Shown: positions 45,992 to 55,364, counted from the stretch's first letter. The stretch: 64,000 bases of DNA from Exiguobacterium undae DSM 14481 (GCF_000620805.1 NZ_KK211187.1:529957-593956), one strand, 5' to 3'. Program-made: numbers and translations. Notes: a model not told the origin generated them from the letters alone.

Positions 45992-46612
45992 ATGAAACGG
46001 ACATTTGATTTCACAGTCAGTCTACTCGCTATTCTCGTCCTGTTGCCCGTCTATCTCCTCGTCGCCTTATTCATCTATACGAAGCTCGGACGCCCGATTT
46101 TCTTTAATCAGGTCCGTCCCGGCTACAAAGGAGAACTGTTTAAGATTTATAAATTCCGGACGATGTCGAACGAGACCGATGCGGAAGGCAAGCTCTTGCC
46201 GGACGCCGAACGGATTCCGAAATCCGTCGAATGGATCCGGCGTTTGAGTCTGGACGAATTCCCACAATTTTTTAATATCCTCCGCGGACAGATGAGTTTC
46301 GTCGGTCCCCGCCCGTTGCTCGTCAGTTATTTGAACCACTATACGAAAGAACAGATGACACGGCATGATGTCTTGCCCGGCTTGACCGGTTGGGCGCAGA
46401 TTCACGGACGGAACGCGACGACCTGGCAGGAACGGCTCGAACAGGATCAGTGGTACGCTGCAAACCACACGTTCCGGCTCGATCTGTATATCCTCTTCAA
46501 GACCGTCAAGATCGTCGTTTTATCCGAAGGAAACTCAACTGATCATCAGACCGGGATGGGCGAATTCAAAGGGTTGGACGGGGGTGTCCCTCATGATGTC
46601 GTTAAGCGCTGA
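45992..46612 (+). CDS. Priming sugar-1-phosphate transferase (polyprenyl acceptor)
   Basis: 206 residues, one N-terminal membrane segment and the bacterial sugar transferase core: KIYKFRTMSNETD, RRLSLDEFPQFFNILRGQMSFVGPRPLL, LPGLTGWAQIHGRN. It transfers the first sugar phosphate (often a diacetamido-trideoxyhexose or GalNAc) to undecaprenyl phosphate. GGAGG precedes ATG 45992; the frame opens earlier in the upstream gene. Confidence 0.92.
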   Translation: MKRTFDFTVSLLAILVLLPVYLLVALFIYTKLGRPIFFNQVRPGYKGELFKIYKFRTMSNETDAEGKLLPDAERIPKSVEWIRRLSLDEFPQFFNILRGQMSFVGPRPLLVSYLNHYTKEQMTRHDVLPGLTGWAQIHGRNATTWQERLEQDQWYAANHTFRLDLYILFKTVKIVVLSEGNSTDHQTGMGEFKGLDGGVPHDVVKR

Positions 46613-47660
46613 ACGATTGATTCACGATTCGCGGGAATGGAATGCGCTCGTGACGCATTACGGACTGGATTGTTATTACGAGTATGCATACTTCGAACTG
46701 GCGGAAGAGCCGTCAGCCGTACCCGAGATGTATATCTGTCCTTCCGAGTTCGGCATCTTGATCTATCCGTACTTGAAACGACCGATAGCCGGAACCCCCT
46801 TTCAAGACATCACGACCCCATACGGATACGGGGGACCGGTCTTCATCGGATCATGGTCGACGGATCAGGTACAAGAAGTGCGGCATCATTTTCTCGCGTA
46901 CTGTCACGCGGAACGGATCATCACGGAAACGGTCCGGTTTCATCCGGTCCTTCAGAATCGTGAACTTGGTCAAGCCTGGTGTGATCGTGCTCAAGTGATC
47001 CAACAAACCGTCACGGTGCCGTTGACCGATCCGATCGACGTCATTGAAGGACGTTTTTCCTCGATGACGCGGCGGAACATCAAAAAAGCGCGGCGTGAAG
47101 CGGTGACGGTCCGGGTTGCCCGGCCGGAAGAATACGCAAGCTTCATCCGTCTGTATCGGTTGACGATGGACAAACATCAAGCGGATGCCCGCTATTACTT
47201 CAGTGATCAGTACTTTCGACAGTTACAAGACGGACGATTACCGGCTGAGCTGCTCGTCGCCGAACGAAACGGCATCATCATCGCCGGTTGCATCGTCCTC
47301 TATGGTCAGCAGTTCGCCCATTATCATCTCGGCGCATCAGATCCCGAACAGCTGGCTGTCCGTCCGAATCATCTGTTATTTGCCGAAATGATCCGCCGGG
47401 CCAAGGAGCTTGGGAAAACCGCCCTTCATTTAGGCGGCGGAACGACGCGGGACGAGGCCGACAGTTTACTGGCCTACAAACGTTCCTTCAGTCCTCAACA
47501 GACCGAGTACGCGCTCGGGACTTCCATTTTGAACCCGTTGATTTACGATCAATTATCCGAACAGCATGTAAAAAAGCATGTGCTTGCATCGCAGAATTGG
47601 TTTCCACTATACCGGACGCCGGTTCGTCAGTTGTCACGAAGAGGGGAGGAATCATCATGA
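46593..47660 (+). CDS. GNAT/FemAB-like acyltransferase
   Basis: 355 residues with two GNAT-like halves; the second has RRNIKKARREAVTVR, LVAERNGIIIAGCIVLYG and HYHLGASDP, a pattern of FemAB/BioF2-type acyl or aminoacyl transferases. Coupled by ATGA to the aminotransferase gene. It may acylate the amino sugar made by that enzyme. GGGGGTG lies six bases before ATG 46593. Confidence 0.75.
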   Translation: MMSLSAERLIHDSREWNALVTHYGLDCYYEYAYFELAEEPSAVPEMYICPSEFGILIYPYLKRPIAGTPFQDITTPYGYGGPVFIGSWSTDQVQEVRHHFLAYCHAERIITETVRFHPVLQNRELGQAWCDRAQVIQQTVTVPLTDPIDVIEGRFSSMTRRNIKKARREAVTVRVARPEEYASFIRLYRLTMDKHQADARYYFSDQYFRQLQDGRLPAELLVAERNGIIIAGCIVLYGQQFAHYHLGASDPEQLAVRPNHLLFAEMIRRAKELGKTALHLGGGTTRDEADSLLAYKRSFSPQQTEYALGTSILNPLIYDQLSEQHVKKHVLASQNWFPLYRTPVRQLSRRGEESS

Positions 47661-48811
47661 AAAACATCCCGTTATCCATCCCGCACCTCAGTGGTCACGA
47701 AATAAAATACGTCACGGAAGCACTCGAAACCAACTGGGTCGCACCGCTCGGTCCGAACGTCGAAGCTTTTGAAGCCGGTATGCGGGTCTACAGTGGAACA
47801 CAAGCGACACTTGCGACGAGCAGCGGGACGGCAGCGATTCACTTGGCACTTTCGACACTCGGTGTCACGGCAGGGGACGATGTGTTTTGTCAGTCGTTGA
47901 CCTTCATCGCTTCGACGAACCCGATCCGGTACGTCGGTGCCCGACCGGTCTTGATTGATTCTGAATCCGATACATGGAACATGTCACCAACCGCGCTGCG
48001 CCGGGCGATGATCCAGGCAGCGACGCGCGGCCGGTTACCGAAAGCCGTCATCGTCGTTCATCTGTACGGCGTCGTCGCTAAAATCGAAGAATTGGCGGCA
48101 ATCTGTGAAGAATATGATGTTCCGTTGATCGAAGATGCAGCGGAATCGCTTGGTTCAACGGTCAACGGACGGATGACGGGCACGTTCGGCACGTTCGGCG
48201 TCTACTCGTTTAACGGCAACAAAATCATCACGACATCAGGAGGCGGGATGTTGGTCTCGAATGATGTTGGTCTGATCGAACGGGCCTTTTATCTCGCAAC
48301 CCAAGCCCGGCAACCCGTCCTGCATTACGAACATACGGAAGTCGGCTTCAACTACCGGATGAGTAACGTCTGTGCCGGTATCGGGCGAGGTCAGCTCGAA
48401 GTGATCGAAGACCGGGTCGAGGCGCGCCGAACGATTTTCCAACGGTACGTCCGGGCGTTCGAGACGATTGATGCGCACCATTATCAACAGGAAATCAGCG
48501 GCAGTCGCGCCAACCGGTGGCTGACGGCCATGACGGTTCCCGGTGGCACGGAACAGCGGGATCTGCTGATTCAACAGTTGCAACAGAAAAACATTGAATC
48601 GCGTCCGGTCTGGAAACCGATGCACTTGCAACCGGTCTACCGGGATGTTCCGTATATCATGGGTGAAGAGCAGGATGTCAGCCGTCGACTGTTTGAAGAA
48701 GGGATCTGCCTGCCGTCTGCTTCCCAAATGACGTTTACAGAGCAGGCACTGGTCATCCGTTCGGTTCGGCAAGGACTTGTTGCAGACGTTCGACGAAATG
48801 TGCAGCTATGA
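47657..48811 (+). CDS. DegT/DnrJ/EryC1-family sugar aminotransferase
   Basis: 384-residue PLP enzyme: SSGTAAIHLAL, EDAAESLGS, and the PLP lysine in SFNGNKIITTSGGG (Lys189). It should aminate the 4-keto sugar from CapD, giving a 4-amino-6-deoxyhexose (QuiNAc4N or bacillosamine type). Starts on the ATGA of the acyltransferase gene; GGGGAGG upstream. Confidence 0.92.
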   Translation: MKNIPLSIPHLSGHEIKYVTEALETNWVAPLGPNVEAFEAGMRVYSGTQATLATSSGTAAIHLALSTLGVTAGDDVFCQSLTFIASTNPIRYVGARPVLIDSESDTWNMSPTALRRAMIQAATRGRLPKAVIVVHLYGVVAKIEELAAICEEYDVPLIEDAAESLGSTVNGRMTGTFGTFGVYSFNGNKIITTSGGGMLVSNDVGLIERAFYLATQARQPVLHYEHTEVGFNYRMSNVCAGIGRGQLEVIEDRVEARRTIFQRYVRAFETIDAHHYQQEISGSRANRWLTAMTVPGGTEQRDLLIQQLQQKNIESRPVWKPMHLQPVYRDVPYIMGEEQDVSRRLFEEGICLPSASQMTFTEQALVIRSVRQGLVADVRRNVQL

Positions 48812-48834
48812 ATGTGTGGGAGGGAGACATCGTG

Positions 48835-49578
48835 ATGAGCGATTTGGAGGAAGCGATCGAAGCACTCCGTCTCGCTGCGAACGGGAAAAATGAACTGACG
48901 GCCAATACCTATTTTCGTTGGCAACTGAATACCCAGTACCCAAGTGTCGCAGAAATCCTGATTTTATTCGGTTCTTGGCAAATCGCTTTGGAACGGGCCG
49001 GTATCGGCACCGTTCGCGTCGCTTTTACCAAATCGGATATCATCGAAGCGTTACGCGCTGCGAAGGAGGAACTGGAACCCTTCACGAGTGCGACGTACCG
49101 TGAATGGGCTCAGCAACATCAGGCGCCGAGCTTGACCGATATCGTCCATCAATTCAACTCGTGGCAGCAGGCCTTATCAGAAGCGGAAATCTTAAAGGAA
49201 CGGGTGCAGGAGATGGAGCGACGTATCATTGAATCCCTGCTGGAAGCACAGGAAACCTTACCCGTTTTGACGAGTCAAACGTATACGAAGTGGGCAGCCG
49301 GAAAGAACCGGCCGACGGTTGCGACGATTGCGAGGCGGTACGGTTCGTGGAGCAACGCCTTGGAAATCATCGGCATCGAACAACCCCGTAAACGCTGGAC
49401 GGAAGAAGAAGTGTTACAAGTTCTCGCAGAAGCAGCAGATGAACGCGACGGCTTGACGATTGCGCATTATCAAAAGTTCAGTGAAGGACGGAATACACCG
49501 AGCATCGGAGTCATCACAGCCTTATTCGGCAGTTGGAGCAATGCCGTGATGATCGTCTTGAACCAACGTCAATCGTAA
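48835..49578 (+). CDS. Four-repeat HNH-endonuclease-associated-repeat protein B
   Basis: About 247 residues; four repeats like protein A (FGSWQIALERAG, FNSWQQALSEA, YGSWSNALEII, FGSWSNAVMIV). Repeats 3-4 are especially close to A (PTVATIARxYGSW shared). It lies in the polysaccharide operon just before the LCP gene. ATG 48835 or GTG 48832 both fit GGGAGGG; an ATG at 48808 overlaps the preceding stop and lacks a site. Confidence 0.7.
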   Translation: MSDLEEAIEALRLAANGKNELTANTYFRWQLNTQYPSVAEILILFGSWQIALERAGIGTVRVAFTKSDIIEALRAAKEELEPFTSATYREWAQQHQAPSLTDIVHQFNSWQQALSEAEILKERVQEMERRIIESLLEAQETLPVLTSQTYTKWAAGKNRPTVATIARRYGSWSNALEIIGIEQPRKRWTEEEVLQVLAEAADERDGLTIAHYQKFSEGRNTPSIGVITALFGSWSNAVMIVLNQRQS

Positions 49579-49612
49579 ATCGACTTGATTCGAAGGAGAG
49601 AGGGAAATCGTG

Positions 49613-50569
49613 ATGAAAGAATGGAGATGGCTGATCTTAACGGCATTAGGTATCGGATTACTCGTTTTCTTCGGATCAGGTGGGTACGTCTATCATCAAA
49701 ACAGTCAGCTGGTCGATGAGGTCGATGAACCGGTGGAAGCGAGTGTCCAACCAACCGAAACGGCTCAAACGGAACAAGGAAAAAAAGCAGACTCCAAAAA
49801 AGCAGATCAGAAGAAATCAACCGGGAAACAAACCGAGTCGGAAACCATATCGTTGTTACTGCTTGGTGTGGATCAACGCGGCAACGAAGCGGGTCGGAGT
49901 GATACGATCATCGTCGTGACGGTTAATCCGGAAACCGGTTCAAGCAAGATGCTCAGCATCCCGCGGGACTTGAAGACAGAAATCATCGGCAACGGCTCGA
50001 ATGATAAGATCAACCACGCTTATGCGTTCGGCGGACCGGAGATGGCGCGCGAGACGGTCGAGCATCTGCTTGATCTGCAAATCGACTACTTTGCAGAAAT
50101 CAATTTGGACGGCTTTACCGATCTGGTCGACGCGGTTGACGGCGTGACGGTCGCAAACGATATCAACTTCTCGTATTACGAGATGAAGTTCCCGAAAGGC
50201 GAGCTGTCGCTGAACGGTAAAGAAGCACTTGCGTATGCCCGGATGCGGTATGACGATCCACGGGGAGACTTCGGACGGCAGATCCGGCAACGGCAAGTCG
50301 TGCAGGCAGTCGCCGATAAATTGACGGCTGATTTTTCCTTGACGCGATTCAATGACGTCTTGACGGCGGTCGGGAAAAACGTCAAGACCGACATCCCGTT
50401 CCCGGTCGTCCGGAAACTGGCGACGGATTACCGCGCCAGTCTACAAAATGTCGAAACGCTGTCGCTTGAAGGAAGCGGAGGAATTGAATCAGATAAGATT
50501 TACTACTGGCATCCGACGGCAGCCTCGCTGAAACAAGTCCAGACGACGTTACAGAACGAGCTTCGGTGA
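49613..50569 (+). CDS. LytR-CpsA-Psr (LCP) family ligase
   Basis: About 318 residues: one N-terminal membrane segment, a Lys/Gln-rich linker, then an LCP domain (LLLLGVDQRG, RSDTIIVVTVNP, SIPRDLKTEI, INHAYAFGG, ARMRYDDPRGDFGRQIRQRQV). LCP proteins transfer lipid-linked polysaccharide or teichoic acid to peptidoglycan on the outer face. As last gene of the locus it probably anchors this polymer. AAGGAG upstream. Confidence 0.92.
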   Translation: MKEWRWLILTALGIGLLVFFGSGGYVYHQNSQLVDEVDEPVEASVQPTETAQTEQGKKADSKKADQKKSTGKQTESETISLLLLGVDQRGNEAGRSDTIIVVTVNPETGSSKMLSIPRDLKTEIIGNGSNDKINHAYAFGGPEMARETVEHLLDLQIDYFAEINLDGFTDLVDAVDGVTVANDINFSYYEMKFPKGELSLNGKEALAYARMRYDDPRGDFGRQIRQRQVVQAVADKLTADFSLTRFNDVLTAVGKNVKTDIPFPVVRKLATDYRASLQNVETLSLEGSGGIESDKIYYWHPTAASLKQVQTTLQNELR

Positions 50570-50634
50570 CTACGGGTGTTCGTCTCTGACAGTGCAAGGT
50601 GTCTTGTGCAGCACATGATTTGTTGAAATGAAAA

Positions 50635-50666
50635 GAGGGAGGCGGATTTTGATATCCGCCTCCCTC
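50635..50666. terminator. Terminator between LCP and AmiS/UreI genes
   Basis: GAGGGAGGCGGAT / ATCCGCCTCCCTC stem; the T-rich tail is on the minus side, so it mainly ends the minus-strand gene. Confidence 0.8.
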
Positions 50667-50701
50667 CGTTGTATAAAACCGACGTTCGCGTCAGCTTGTG
50701 T

Positions 50702-51313
50702 TTAATTTTTCGAGCGGATGAGCGTTCGTAAGGGAACGAATTTAACCGCGGAATAGACAAAATACAAGACCGTCATGATGGCCGCTGCACTCCAGACGAG
50801 TTGATAATTCGCACCCGTCGTACCGAACCGGAGACCGACGAGCGCCGGAACGATCAACGTCAGCCAACTGAGTACGATCGCGACCCGTGCCGTCAAGGGA
50901 TCAACGCTGAGGTTCAAGCCCATACCGAGGAAGAACAGACCCCAGAGAACGAACCAGAACATCCATGTGGCGCCGCCCATCCAGTCACCTGTACTGAAGC
51001 TGACACCAGCATAGAAGAGAGCGGCGATGGCGACGAATAACGAAAACCAACCGACGCCGCTGCCGTCGAGTCCGAATAAAAACGTGATGCCGACGTACAG
51101 ATACGTAAACGCAAACAAGTAGATGCTGGCATAACCGAACGTCAACGCCGGATCACCGGCTGCACCGATGACGAGCCACGTCGCGATGAAGGTCTGCAAT
51201 AAACCGGTCAATAAACTGAACAGACCGGCACTTTTTAAATCGACTTTCCCGAACAACGACAGGCTATTTAAAAAGAGCGCAACGCCCCCGAATAACAAAC
51301 TTACATTTCCCAC
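50702..51313 (-). CDS. AmiS/UreI family channel
   Basis: 203 residues, six to seven membrane segments, with the family start MGNVSLLFGGVALFLNSLSL and internal FGYASIYLFAFTYLYVG. These proteins pass urea or short amides through the membrane. No urease or amidase gene is nearby, so the substrate is open. GGAGG precedes the ATG. Confidence 0.85.
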   Translation of the reverse strand: MGNVSLLFGGVALFLNSLSLFGKVDLKSAGLFSLLTGLLQTFIATWLVIGAAGDPALTFGYASIYLFAFTYLYVGITFLFGLDGSGVGWFSLFVAIAALFYAGVSFSTGDWMGGATWMFWFVLWGLFFLGMGLNLSVDPLTARVAIVLSWLTLIVPALVGLRFGTTGANYQLVWSAAAIMTVLYFVYSAVKFVPLRTLIRSKN

Positions 51314-51329
51314 ATGAATTCCTCCGTTA

Positions 51330-51344
51330 AGACGTCAGACGTCT
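51330..51344. promoter_or_regulatory. 15-bp palindrome in the leader of the AmiS/UreI gene
   Basis: AGACGTC-A-GACGTCT, a perfect inverted repeat, lies just upstream of the ribosome site and ~14 bases downstream of the -10. Likely an operator; the regulator is unknown. Confidence 0.5.
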
Positions 51345-51357
51345 GATTGTTAACTTA

Positions 51358-51386
51358 ACCATATGATGAATTCGCTTCCAATGCAA
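51358..51386 (-). promoter_or_regulatory. Sigma-A promoter of the AmiS/UreI gene
   Basis: On the minus strand TTGCAT (51386-51381), 17-base spacer, TATGGT (51363-51358). Confidence 0.6.
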
Positions 51387-51413
51387 GTAAATTTTCGAGC
51401 GGGAAATCAACAG

Positions 51414-51462
51414 AAAAAAGACTCTCGATGTCACTTTCCGGAGAAAGCGAATCCGAGAGTCT
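51414..51462 (-). terminator. Terminator of the carboxypeptidase gene
   Basis: On the minus strand AGACTCTCG...CTTTC / GAAAG...CGAGAGTCT is followed by six Ts. Confidence 0.85.
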
Positions 51463-51466
51463 GTTC

Positions 51467-52720
51467 TTAGCGATTCAGGACGGAGCGTAACGTCGTCTCC
51501 GTTTGCGGGAGCGTTCCTTTTAACGTGACAAGACCGTAACGCGTCGAGCCTTTTTTGATGAAGAAGACACGAGTATACGCAGATTCCGGTGTATAGCCCG
51601 TTTTGCTGGCGTAGACACGCGTGTCTCCCGGAAGTGACGTGTTCGTATGGTACCACGTCAATGTCCGTGCATACGGTCCTTTAACGGCGGTCTGGTATGA
51701 CTTACGTCCGCTGACCGTCATCAAGTAACTGTACTTGGCATACGTATTGGCAAGCTTCTGCATATCAGCTGCCGTCGTATAGTGGCTTGCGTGATAAAAA
51801 CCATGCGGGTTCATGAAATGACTGGCGGACATGCCGATCGCTTTCGCCCGGCTGTTCATCATGGAAACGAAGTTTGACTCCGAACCGCCTGTGCGGACCG
51901 CGATGGCTTTCGCTGCGTCATTGCCGGACCGGATGAGCATTCCGTTCAAGAGTTGGCGCATCGTGACTTTGTCACCCGACCGGAAACCAGCGGAGCTGCT
52001 GCCGGCAGGAACGGACAACATCGAATAGGTCAGTGTGAATGTCTGATCGAGTGTCCCTTTTTTAGCAGCGGCGTCATAAGCGACGAGTGCCGTCAATAAC
52101 TTCGTCGTACTCGCCGGGTAACGGCGGGCAAAACTTTCTTTCGTCAGTTCATAACCGGATGATCCGAGCTTGAAATAACGCATCGAAGCAACCGGATAAC
52201 TGCCGCTCGATGGAGCAGGTGAGCTCGTCGTCAGCTTTCTGGCGACTTGATTCGAGACGTAATAATAATTGACTTTCCCTTTGACTTTGTACCAACCATT
52301 CAAATAGGAAACGGCATTAAATTTTGACTTGTATGTAGCATGCCGTTTGATATTTTTAGATGAGGCCGTACTTGGAGACGTTCTGACATTGGCACCGGCT
52401 GTCGAGTAGACGATGATTTTATAAGTCTTGACCGAACTGGTCCCGACTTTCGCTGCTACTTGGTTCGACAGGTAACGGTAAGCACTTCCGTCCTTGATCT
52501 TGTACCAGCCGTTTGAATAGGAAACGGCAGTAAACTTAGCTTTGTACGGGGCACGACGGGTAATCGTTGCCGATGAACTTGTACTGGGCTTCGTCCGAAT
52601 GTTCGCACCAATCGTCGAAGTGACGATGACCTGATAGCTGGCTGCTTGAGCAGGTAAGGCCGGGAGACATAATGTGATGAGTAGGACGAGTGTCAAACAA
52701 ATCCTGAATAATGACTTCAT
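51467..52720 (-). CDS. D-alanyl-D-alanine carboxypeptidase with two SH3b domains
   Basis: 417 residues: signal peptide (ICLTLVLLITLCLPALPAQA), two SH3b wall-binding domains (each with GANxRTxPSTxSS and NGWYKxK), then an S11 (PBP5-type) transpeptidase fold with PASTTKLL (SxxK), SGN and KTG. It trims pentapeptide side chains in the wall. Start ATG 52720; GGAGGG sits 12 bases upstream, rather far. A longer upstream frame exists but lacks a site and would bury the signal peptide. Confidence 0.9.
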   Translation of the reverse strand: MKSLFRICLTLVLLITLCLPALPAQAASYQVIVTSTIGANIRTKPSTSSSATITRRAPYKAKFTAVSYSNGWYKIKDGSAYRYLSNQVAAKVGTSSVKTYKIIVYSTAGANVRTSPSTASSKNIKRHATYKSKFNAVSYLNGWYKVKGKVNYYYVSNQVARKLTTSSPAPSSGSYPVASMRYFKLGSSGYELTKESFARRYPASTTKLLTALVAYDAAAKKGTLDQTFTLTYSMLSVPAGSSSAGFRSGDKVTMRQLLNGMLIRSGNDAAKAIAVRTGGSESNFVSMMNSRAKAIGMSASHFMNPHGFYHASHYTTAADMQKLANTYAKYSYLMTVSGRKSYQTAVKGPYARTLTWYHTNTSLPGDTRVYASKTGYTPESAYTRVFFIKKGSTRYGLVTLKGTLPQTETTLRSVLNR

Positions 52721-52879
52721 AAAAATCTCATTCCCTCCTTTTGCAAAATATGTTCTTATCATAAAACAAAAAAAGGAAATTATCTTCTTTTTCAAAAAAA
52801 ATACTTCGGCTACACGAGAAGCATGAAACCCGGTAACATAGGGAATGAGAGCAAAAGACGTGTTCAAGGAGGAAGTCAG

Positions 52880-53788
52880 ATGAAAATTGCAGTGATTGGT
52901 TTAGGGGATATCGCTCAAAAAGCGTATCTGCCTGTTTATGCTGAACGAACGGATTTAGAAGTGTATCTCGTGTCGACAGACCGGGAAAAAGCCGAGCGAT
53001 TGCGGACAGCTTATCGATTCGCCGGAACGCTTGATTCAATCGAGGACGTGATCACAAACGGGATTCAAGTCGCGCTGATTCATTCCGCGACAAAGGTCCA
53101 TGCTGAGCAAGCCAAACAGTTGCTGAATGCCGGCATCCATGTCTACATCGATAAGCCGGTCTCGCTCGAAGTCGAGGAAGTCCGATCATTAACGGAACAG
53201 GCAACAGCCAACGGATTACATTTCATTACCGGTTTCAACCGGCGGTTTGCATCGGCGCACCGAAGCTTACTGGAAGTCGAAGAGCCGAATTTGATTGTCA
53301 TGCAAAAAAATCGGACCTCGTTCATTGAAGATGCCAAGACGTTTATCTTCGACGATTTTGTCCACGTCGCGGATACGCTTCGTTTCTTGACAGGACGCGG
53401 TGAGATTGAGAACCTGCAAGTCCGGGGTAAAAAAGTAGATGGATTGTTGCATCATGTCACGATTCAATTTGAAGCAAACGGCATCACGGCCATCGGCATC
53501 ATGAACCGGAACAACGGGGTGACGGAAGAACGGGTCGAAGTGATGGGACCAAACGAAAAACGTGTCGCAACCGACGTTACGTCCGTTGAACAGATGACAA
53601 AGGGCGGAACGCTCCGGCTGCCGCTCGATAACTGGGAACCGACATTACGCCGACGCGGCTTCGTCGAGATGGTCGATGCGTTCATTGAGACCGTCCATGG
53701 TCATCCAACCGCATCGGTGACAGGGGAAGACAGTCTGGCGACGCACGAACTCTGTGCAGAAGTCGTCAAACGGTTGGACGAATTGTAA
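52880..53788 (+). CDS. Gfo/Idh/MocA-family oxidoreductase
   Basis: 302 residues: N-terminal NAD(P) fold MKIAVIGLGDIAQKAYLPVY, the conserved HVYIDKPVS (family EKP motif, here DKP), and the C-terminal alpha/beta domain. Members oxidise or reduce sugars, inositols or biliverdin; substrate unknown here. AAGGAGG upstream. Divergent from the carboxypeptidase gene. Confidence 0.88.
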   Translation: MKIAVIGLGDIAQKAYLPVYAERTDLEVYLVSTDREKAERLRTAYRFAGTLDSIEDVITNGIQVALIHSATKVHAEQAKQLLNAGIHVYIDKPVSLEVEEVRSLTEQATANGLHFITGFNRRFASAHRSLLEVEEPNLIVMQKNRTSFIEDAKTFIFDDFVHVADTLRFLTGRGEIENLQVRGKKVDGLLHHVTIQFEANGITAIGIMNRNNGVTEERVEVMGPNEKRVATDVTSVEQMTKGGTLRLPLDNWEPTLRRRGFVEMVDAFIETVHGHPTASVTGEDSLATHELCAEVVKRLDEL

Positions 53789-53811
53789 GCATAGGTCATC
53801 CGGGACAACAT

Positions 53812-53863
53812 CAAAAAACGAACGGTTTCTCTCGATCAGATGAGGGAAATCGTTCGTTTTTTT
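53812..53863. terminator. Bidirectional terminator
   Basis: AAAAAACGAACGGTTTCTC / GGGAAATCGTTCGTTTTTT between convergent genes. Confidence 0.92.
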
Positions 53864-53876
53864 GGATCCAGCTCTA

Positions 53877-54506
53877 TTAAATTTTTTTCAATTGATAGAC
53901 CAATTTTCCGCCGGGACCTTCGAACGTCAGTGTAAAGCCGGATTGGTTGAAGACGTAACTGACCAGTCCTTCTGATAACGGAAGGCGGGCCGATAAATCC
54001 GGTTCGAACCGAATCGACTCCGTATCATTGCGGGGTGCCTCGACCATTCCAAAGTCCTGGTAGTCAATCGTTGCCACCAGTCCATCGCGTTTCGCGAAGG
54101 AGACGTCAATTTGTCCGGTCGCAGGAAACGACCGTTCTTTCAGACCCGTATCAAGTGTACTTCGTTCGATTTGATAGGTGCCTTCGACTTGTTTCAGTTG
54201 ATCGAGCATCGTTTCCGCACTCAATTGAAGGGAGTTTGCCCGGAGACGGATCGGATTGTCTTGCGCCAAGGCAAGTTGATCGATTTTTCGGGCAATCTTG
54301 ACGACTTCCTTAAAATGATAGCTCGCTAATGCCGTTTCGAGTTGCACCATCAACTTGGCAGGGTCGTGCATCGTATCTTGACGTGCCGATTGATCGACGG
54401 CTTGCGTGTACTGTCCGAGTTCGAGTTCGGACTGGACACCGGATGGTCGTACTTCTGTACAGCCGGCCAACAGGACACACAAGAGGATGATTACCGTTCG
54501 TTTCAT
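53877..54506 (-). CDS. Lipoprotein of unknown function
   Basis: 209 residues with a lipoprotein signal ending in LLAGC. The mature part is helical at first (~30-100), then beta-rich; no family recognised. Starts on the ATGA of the upstream zinc-ribbon gene, so both are co-translated and probably work at the outer membrane face. Confidence 0.75.
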   Translation of the reverse strand: MKRTVIILLCVLLAGCTEVRPSGVQSELELGQYTQAVDQSARQDTMHDPAKLMVQLETALASYHFKEVVKIARKIDQLALAQDNPIRLRANSLQLSAETMLDQLKQVEGTYQIERSTLDTGLKERSFPATGQIDVSFAKRDGLVATIDYQDFGMVEAPRNDTESIRFEPDLSARLPLSEGLVSYVFNQSGFTLTFEGPGGKLVYQLKKI

Positions 54507-55192
54507 GCCTTCACCTCCGTGCGGACGATGTGTGTGATTTGCAGATGATCCGTATGTAACCGGACATTGTACCGAACATCATATGTGACGAGATGTTGAC
54601 CGGCTGACCGTGTCAGCTGATACGTCTCGACCGTCTTGATTTGAAACGATGCGCCCTTCGAAACAAACCGTTCGAAGTCAACGGTGTGCAGACGGGGAGG
54701 AATCGGACTGTCAGACGCAGCTTGAATCGTCCGTAAGGCGGCGACTTCCGAATGAAACGTCTCGAGCGTCGCGAATTGAATCGCCGAGAACGTCTCAAGC
54801 GTATCCGTTGTTTTGGAATAGGTGGCGGTTTCCGGCACCGTTTTCGTATACTGACGGACAAATTTCAGAACGTCGTAAGACGCCGGTGGATTTTCCGACG
54901 AATAGGTTTGGTTATAGGCGGATGTTTCATCGGACCAGTCTGCTATCGGCGAAGCCTGAACAGCCGGAGGAAGCGTCGTATGCGTGGAGTCCGTTTGTGT
55001 CAGTCCGTACCAGGTGCCGACAGATCCGAGACCGATGACGAATACGATGATGAAGGATAACAAGCGCCGACTGGACGGAGAGGGGTCCGGTGAGTCCGGT
55101 GTTTTTATTTTATTGAGGACAGGGTGTTTGCAGTAGGAGCACGCTGTCTCGTCTGTTTCTAAAGGGGTTCCGCAAAGTGAACAACGTTCCAT
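54503..55192 (-). CDS. Zinc-ribbon membrane protein of unknown function
   Basis: 229 residues: N-terminal zinc ribbon CSLCGTPL-x6-CSYC in the cytoplasm, a linker, one membrane segment (SFIIVFVIGLGSVGTWYG) and a long extracytoplasmic domain. This YvbJ-like layout suggests an envelope stress sensor or signalling protein. ATG 55192 is eight bases from AGGAGG; a TTG at 55198 is too close to it. Confidence 0.75.
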   Translation of the reverse strand: MERCSLCGTPLETDETACSYCKHPVLNKIKTPDSPDPSPSSRRLLSFIIVFVIGLGSVGTWYGLTQTDSTHTTLPPAVQASPIADWSDETSAYNQTYSSENPPASYDVLKFVRQYTKTVPETATYSKTTDTLETFSAIQFATLETFHSEVAALRTIQAASDSPIPPRLHTVDFERFVSKGASFQIKTVETYQLTRSAGQHLVTYDVRYNVRLHTDHLQITHIVRTEVKA

Positions 55193-55364
55193 TAACAAGC
55201 CCTCCTAACGAAATCAAGAGTATATGGGTTAAGAATAATCGTATTTTTGAATATCCTATTCAGAATAACATTAATTGGAAATCAAATCAAAAACGAATTG
55301 ACTGAAACTCTTGAATTCAGACGGGTTGACGCGTAAAACGAGTGATTCTCTTAGAACGAGACAA

